Position numbers and translations under genes: made by a program
Origin: Prochlorococcus sp. AG-355-I04
GTDB taxonomy: Bacteria; Cyanobacteriota; Cyanobacteriia; PCC-6307; Cyanobiaceae
Direction: 5' to 3'
Assembly (NCBI GenBank): GCA_003280915.1
Contig: QCDL01000012.1
Coordinates: 1 to 35,111 of the forward strand
DNA length: 35,111 nucleotides
Notes under the pieces: model-generated
Seen by the model: only the letters and a program-made list of their open reading frames with translations
What the model was told of the DNA's origin: nothing
The model's database searches: none
Shown: positions 31,669 to 35,111 of the stretch, piece after piece
How positions within the stretch are numbered: the first letter of the stretch is position 1
Layout of the letters: each line of letters starts with the position of its first letter

Positions 31669-31806
31669 ATGAGCGAAGTTCAAAATCCTAATACTAACTC
31701 AACTCAGCAGCAACAACAGCAACAGCAACAATCCTATTCAGACAGCAAAATTAATTCTGCTGAGAGCGAGAGACTTTATCTTGAGATGAAAGAAGCTTGG
31801 CTTTAA
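31669..31806 (+). CDS. 45-aa poly-glutamine hypothetical protein
   Basis: ATG 31669 encodes MSEVQNPNTNST, nine consecutive Gln (mixed CAA/CAG codons, 31705-31731), then SYSDSKINSAESERLYLEMKEAWL. The end is a short charged helix. The mixed codons argue that the Gln run is selected rather than a recent slippage. TTGACA at 31614 might belong to its promoter. Function unknown. Confidence 0.65.
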   Translation: MSEVQNPNTNSTQQQQQQQQQSYSDSKINSAESERLYLEMKEAWL

Positions 31807-31918
31807 ATTTAATTCGTGTTTGAAATAATATTTTTTTAAATTTTTTTCAATTTTGAAGTAATCAATACTTTTTTATTTTCTGTACGCTTTAAATTTTGTT
31901 TAACCGCAAGAGTAATTT

Positions 31919-32050
31919 TTGAGAAAACTAAAGCAGTTAGAAAAAATTAACGGAAGGATCGCAATGGGAGGGTTGATATATTTAGTTTTTACAAAATTAG
32001 TTTCCAACCGTACCGACATATTAGATCAGCTTAAATCTTATTTAATTTAA
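31919..32050 (+). CDS. hli: High-light-inducible (HLIP/Scp)-type protein, short
   Basis: This 43-aa protein starts at TTG 31919 (an in-frame TAA lies two codons upstream and no ATG exists before the motif). EKINGRIAMGGL fits the chlorophyll-binding motif ExxNGRxAMxG of Hli/Scp proteins; Glu8, Asn11 and Arg13 would bind chlorophyll and pair two monomers. One span (IAMGGLIYLVFTKLV) follows and the C-terminal tail is hydrophilic. HLIPs protect the photosynthetic apparatus under light or nutrient stress and are multi-copy in Prochlorococcus. The N-terminal region is shorter than usual. Confidence 0.65.
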   Translation: MRKLKQLEKINGRIAMGGLIYLVFTKLVSNRTDILDQLKSYLI

Positions 32051-32067
32051 AAAATGAATTGGAAATA

Positions 32068-32160
32068 TTATCCAGGAATATTTCTTTCTATATAAGCGTC
32101 AGTTAAAGCTAGAATTAACCCCAATAATGTTGAAAATATAGCAATTTCAGTTGATTCCAT
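32068..32160 (-). CDS. 30-aa single-span membrane peptide
   Basis: ATG 32160 to TAA 32068 encodes MESTEIAIFSTLLGLILALTDAYIERNIPG on the minus strand, with one span in the middle. It is convergent with the HLIP gene. The TDAYIE segment after the span looks functional but was not recognised. Confidence 0.5.
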   Translation of the reverse strand: MESTEIAIFSTLLGLILALTDAYIERNIPG

Positions 32161-32229
32161 TTTATTTTTGAACTACCCCTAGTTTGCTAAATAATTCAAA
32201 GTTATGCAACAAAACTGATAAACTACTAT

Positions 32230-32243
32230 AGTACGTATATACT
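32230..32243. promoter_or_regulatory. Operator-like palindrome before DUF3104 gene
   Basis: AGTACGTATATACT has arms AGTA and TACT in inverted orientation and fits the LexA-type consensus at 12 of 14 positions by my count. It is 14 bases before the GTG start at 32258, where a bound repressor could block initiation. Confidence 0.3.
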
Positions 32244-32257
32244 ATTAGTTATTTATT

Positions 32258-32506
32258 GTGAGCTCAGCAACTCCTGAGTTTCTTTTCGTTAGGCCTGGTG
32301 ATTATGTCGCAATTAAAAAAGAAAATTGCGAAGATACTAAGGAAAAGGATGAAAATTATTGGGTCGGTCAAGTTATCGACTGTATTGGAGGAGCTAGAAA
32401 TCCAAATTCATGGACCTTGTTTCAAGTTGCCAATATTGACAATGGAGAGATCACTATAATCAACGCCGATATTGTAGAAAAAATTTTGAAATCTTCTGGA
32501 AATTAA
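32258..32506 (+). CDS. DUF3104 family protein
   Basis: This 82-aa soluble beta-rich protein starts with GTG 32258. EFLFVRPGDYVAIKKEN, YWVGQVIDCIGGARNPNSWTLFQVANID and ITIINADIVEKIL are the DUF3104 blocks known from Prochlorococcus and marine Synechococcus. The fold is probably a small beta-barrel (SH3-like); function unknown. The next ATG is much too far inside, so GTG is the start. Confidence 0.88.
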   Translation: MSSATPEFLFVRPGDYVAIKKENCEDTKEKDENYWVGQVIDCIGGARNPNSWTLFQVANIDNGEITIINADIVEKILKSSGN

Positions 32507-32575
32507 TCTTAATCAAACAAACTTCTTTCAGTATTACAGAAACAAAAGGTAAAATGCTCACTTAAAAGAGAACTA

Positions 32576-33466
32576 TTACCCCAGTTCTAAGCAGGCAAGT
32601 CCGTATACTTGATTCATTGGGCAGGGAGGTTGAATGCCTTTATACATTCTGTAAGTTTTTGATATTTCCTCAAATCCCAAACTTGATAAAAGATAATTTG
32701 CATAAGGGTTCAGATTAGAGCAATCCAATAAGATTTGAGCATCTAAATCACCAACTAACTCCCTTATTAATAATTCAGCAAGTGGTGGGGTATCCGCTAA
32801 AAGAGGGCCAATTCTCCAGCCTTGCTCATTATCCTCCAATACACAAGGTCTTATCCTGCCAAATCCATGGCACATCCCATTATTATCGACAATTGCACTG
32901 ACATTACAATGAGAATTTTTCAACCAGTCATTTAGAAAATGTGGTCTTGGACTAGGTTCTCTTTGATCATCATAAATTAAGACTGCTTCAGAAGAAATTT
33001 TATTACCTGGGACAACTTTAAAAGAATGATATTGATCTTTATAGAAATTTCTCAATGGCAAATCTTGAGAACCATTTAATTTCCATCGATTTGTAATGGA
33101 AGATTTTCTAAACCCCCACTTTGCGTAATCATTTAATCTATCTGGGGCAGCCTCAAGACCAATACATTCAACATTTTTCAAATATTCGAGGGCATGTTTC
33201 CATAATCTCACCCCATATCCATTATTTCGGAATTCTTTTTTAACGATGAATAAACCTATAAAACCATACGAGGAATTATATTTTATACACGCAATAGAGC
33301 CTATAGGATAATTGTCTAGACAAGCTACCCATACCCCTTGTTTATCTGTATTTCTATAAATTGATACATCATCCATTCCAGGAGAAAATCCTTCCAACCT
33401 TGCCCAGTTTGTCACTTCTGGTATTTCATTAATAGATATCAATCTAATTGAAAATTTTTCCCTCAT
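32576..33466 (-). CDS. Tandem GNAT acetyltransferase
   Basis: This 296-aa protein has an N-terminal GNAT domain: GSIACIKYNSSYGFIGLFIVKKEFRNNGYGVRLWKHAL includes the acetyl-CoA loop RNNGYG (80-85), and IGLEAAPDRLNDYAKWGF-like text follows. The second half, from EPSPRPHFLNDWLKNS, matches the Acetyltransf_18-type C-terminal domain. It transfers acetyl groups to an amine not identifiable from sequence. Length is normal for this two-domain group. Confidence 0.88.
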   Translation of the reverse strand: MREKFSIRLISINEIPEVTNWARLEGFSPGMDDVSIYRNTDKQGVWVACLDNYPIGSIACIKYNSSYGFIGLFIVKKEFRNNGYGVRLWKHALEYLKNVECIGLEAAPDRLNDYAKWGFRKSSITNRWKLNGSQDLPLRNFYKDQYHSFKVVPGNKISSEAVLIYDDQREPSPRPHFLNDWLKNSHCNVSAIVDNNGMCHGFGRIRPCVLEDNEQGWRIGPLLADTPPLAELLIRELVGDLDAQILLDCSNLNPYANYLLSSLGFEEISKTYRMYKGIQPPCPMNQVYGLACLELG

Positions 33467-33622
33467 AGAAATATACTAACCAAGAATAATTTGAATTTTT
33501 AAATTCAATATTAATAAATTTGATTATTTCTCATAAATCGTTCACTTTGATTTAAGTGGATAAAAACCTTAGTTATTTACAATTTATCCTCTGATATATT
33601 TAATACTATTCAAAGGTAAAAA

Positions 33623-35014
33623 ATGAAAATTTCTGATAAATTTCATTTAGAAGACATTAATAGATTAAAAAATACGGTTCTCACTGGAAAAACGGAAGAT
33701 ATAAAATGGCGGATCCAACATCTCAATATAGTTTCTGAACTTTTGGATGAAAATAAAAAAGAAATAATAAAATCACTTTTTCTTGATCTCGGCAAATCTG
33801 AAATTGAAGGGCTTTCAGAAATTCTTTTAGTGAAAGAAGAAATTTCACTCATAAAGAAGAAACTTAATTCTTGGATGCGACCAAAAAAGATTAATACACC
33901 TTTTTATCTATTTCCATCATCCTCCAAAGTTATTTATGAACCTCTTGGGTGTATCTTAATTCTTGGTCCTTATAATTATCCATTACTTTATGTTTTGAAG
34001 CCATTGGTAAATATTTTCTCAGCAGGAAATACTGCAGTCATAAAACCATCAGAAAAATGTCCTGCGACCTCAGAACTTATTAAAAAGCTCACTTCCAAAT
34101 ATTTCAGTAAAGATGTACTAATGACAGTCGAGGGTGATTATAAACAATCCATAAAATTAATTGAACAAAATTTTGACCATATATTTTTTACAGGAAGTAC
34201 TGAAACTGGAAAATCTATAATGAAATTGGCTTCAAAAAACTTAACTCCATTAACTCTTGAGTTAAGCGGAACAAATCCTGTAATTATTTTCAAGAATGCA
34301 AATTTAGAAGTAGCTGCTAAAAGAATTGTTTGGGGTAAATTTTTTAATTCGGGCCAATCCTGCATGGCTCCGAATCATATCTTTGTAGATAAAGAAATTG
34401 AAAATATTTTTATAGAAAAATTAAAGAAATGCATAGTAAGTTTTTACGGAGATAATCCAATTATTTCCGAAAACTTATCAAAATTGGAGAAAAAGCAATT
34501 TTCATCAACTTTAGAAATTCTCAAACAATTTAAAAAAGAAAAAAGAATTTTATTTGGGGGAACTTTTAGTAAAAAAAAGTTTAAAATATCTCCTACGATT
34601 TTGAGAACTAAATCTAATGAAACAGATATTTTGCAGAAAGAACTATTCAGTTCACTTCTTCCAGTAATTGGATTCAATGATAAGGAATCAGCTTTAAAAC
34701 AGATTAGTCAAACATCAAAACCACTAGCAATCTACTTATTTGGAGGCAATAAAAAAATCCATAATCATATTTCAAAAGTAACCAGCTCTGGAACAATTTG
34801 TATAAATGATGTGATGTTACCAGTCCTTATTCCAAATTTACCGTTTGGAGGCGTTGGGCAAAGTGGTATTGGTAAATTTCATGGAGAAGAAGGGTTTCGA
34901 AATTTTTCAAATCAAAAATCTATTACTTTTAAAGGTTTTTTATTTGATTCAAATCTGCGGTATCCTCCCTACGAAAGAGTAAAGAAATTTTTAAAGTTTA
35001 TTTTTCAGGTTTAA
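33623..35014 (+). CDS. Aldehyde dehydrogenase (class 3 type)
   Basis: This 463-aa NAD(P)-dependent enzyme oxidises aldehydes, probably fatty or aromatic, to acids. LGPYNYPLLYVLKPLVNIFSAGNTAVIKPSE (114-144) forms the cofactor region, FFTGSTETGK (188-197) the Rossmann loop, LELSGTNP carries the general base Glu213 and GQSCMAPN the catalytic Cys247. PFGGVGQSGIGKFHGEEGF near the end is typical of ALDH3. The size fits ALDH3 rather than the 500-aa class. The C-terminal hydrophobic tail (VKKFLKFIFQV) may associate with membrane. In cyanobacteria such enzymes act on fatty aldehydes or apocarotenals; the substrate is not proven. Confidence 0.94.
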   Translation: MKISDKFHLEDINRLKNTVLTGKTEDIKWRIQHLNIVSELLDENKKEIIKSLFLDLGKSEIEGLSEILLVKEEISLIKKKLNSWMRPKKINTPFYLFPSSSKVIYEPLGCILILGPYNYPLLYVLKPLVNIFSAGNTAVIKPSEKCPATSELIKKLTSKYFSKDVLMTVEGDYKQSIKLIEQNFDHIFFTGSTETGKSIMKLASKNLTPLTLELSGTNPVIIFKNANLEVAAKRIVWGKFFNSGQSCMAPNHIFVDKEIENIFIEKLKKCIVSFYGDNPIISENLSKLEKKQFSSTLEILKQFKKEKRILFGGTFSKKKFKISPTILRTKSNETDILQKELFSSLLPVIGFNDKESALKQISQTSKPLAIYLFGGNKKIHNHISKVTSSGTICINDVMLPVLIPNLPFGGVGQSGIGKFHGEEGFRNFSNQKSITFKGFLFDSNLRYPPYERVKKFLKFIFQV

Positions 35015-35086
35015 ATTACTTAAATTGTTTTCAAAAACCTAGCGATTTAAAATTTACAGATTATCTTTAAATAAATAGTGAGTTTT

Positions 35087-35111
35087 ATGAAATTTACATT
35101 TTTAGTAATTG
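35087..35111 (+). CDS. Start of a gene running off the window
   Basis: ATG 35087 opens a frame reading MKFTFLVI to the end of the window. The hydrophobic beginning suggests a membrane or exported protein. Too little is present for any assignment. Confidence 0.3.

Noticed and set aside
1-35111. tRNA, integrase, transposase or CRISPR marking an island
   Set aside because: No T-arm-like sequence, recombinase motif or direct-repeat array was found when reading both strands, so mobility of the accessory block is inferred only from duplicated genes.

Overview
The window looks like a chromosomal segment of a high-light-adapted Prochlorococcus or a very close marine picocyanobacterium. The DNA is strongly AT-rich. 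It carries small-protein families that are essentially picocyanobacterial (two DUF3764 proteins, DUF1651, DUF3104, a high-light-inducible-type peptide, an orphan Nif11-like protein). It also has a short plastoquinol terminal oxidase, TatA, PrxQ and a cyanobacterial photolyase-family gene. No rRNA, tRNA, CRISPR array, transposase or integrase was seen.

Region 1 (1 to about 13 kb) reads as accessory DNA. It opens with the 3' part of a DUF2130 protein with a nuclease-like D...ExK pattern, followed by an unknown helical protein. From 1.7 to 10.8 kb is a block containing a 63-aa protein gene, a SIMPL-domain protein, a three-gene minus-strand operon (DUF3764, exported protein, NTF2-like protein), and a 1203-aa GTG-started autotransporter. 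The autotransporter has eight exact 25-residue BspA-type repeats, Ig-like and Cna-B-like domains and a C-terminal beta-barrel. Next come a NodU/CmcH carbamoyltransferase, an SxtJ-like membrane protein and a DUF5989 (SxtK-like) peptide. The block is closed by a decayed second copy of the 63-aa gene. A second DUF3764 gene lies beyond it, so part of this neighbourhood may be an old duplication that became an insertion site.

Region 2 (13 to 18.5 kb) holds a DUF985 cupin, a thiamin salvage pair (thiD, tenA), a divergent photolyase/cryptochrome-family gene and proline iminopeptidase. Region 3 (18.5 to 19.2 kb) has no convincing protein gene. It does have several hairpins and a strong minus-strand terminator, so it may encode a non-coding RNA.

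Region 4 (19.2 to 35 kb) looks like ordinary Prochlorococcus backbone with many very small proteins: a CPBP protease, DUF1651, ArfB-like ribosome rescue factor, PrxQ, TatA, a Nif11-like protein, a CRTISO-like FAD oxidoreductase, PTOX with a convergent NdhF-like membrane gene, a poly-Gln peptide, an HLIP, DUF3104, a tandem GNAT acetyltransferase and a class-3 aldehyde dehydrogenase. About two dozen genes encode products under about 60 aa, many with one membrane span. These were placed by reading the sequence directly and are less certain than the larger genes.
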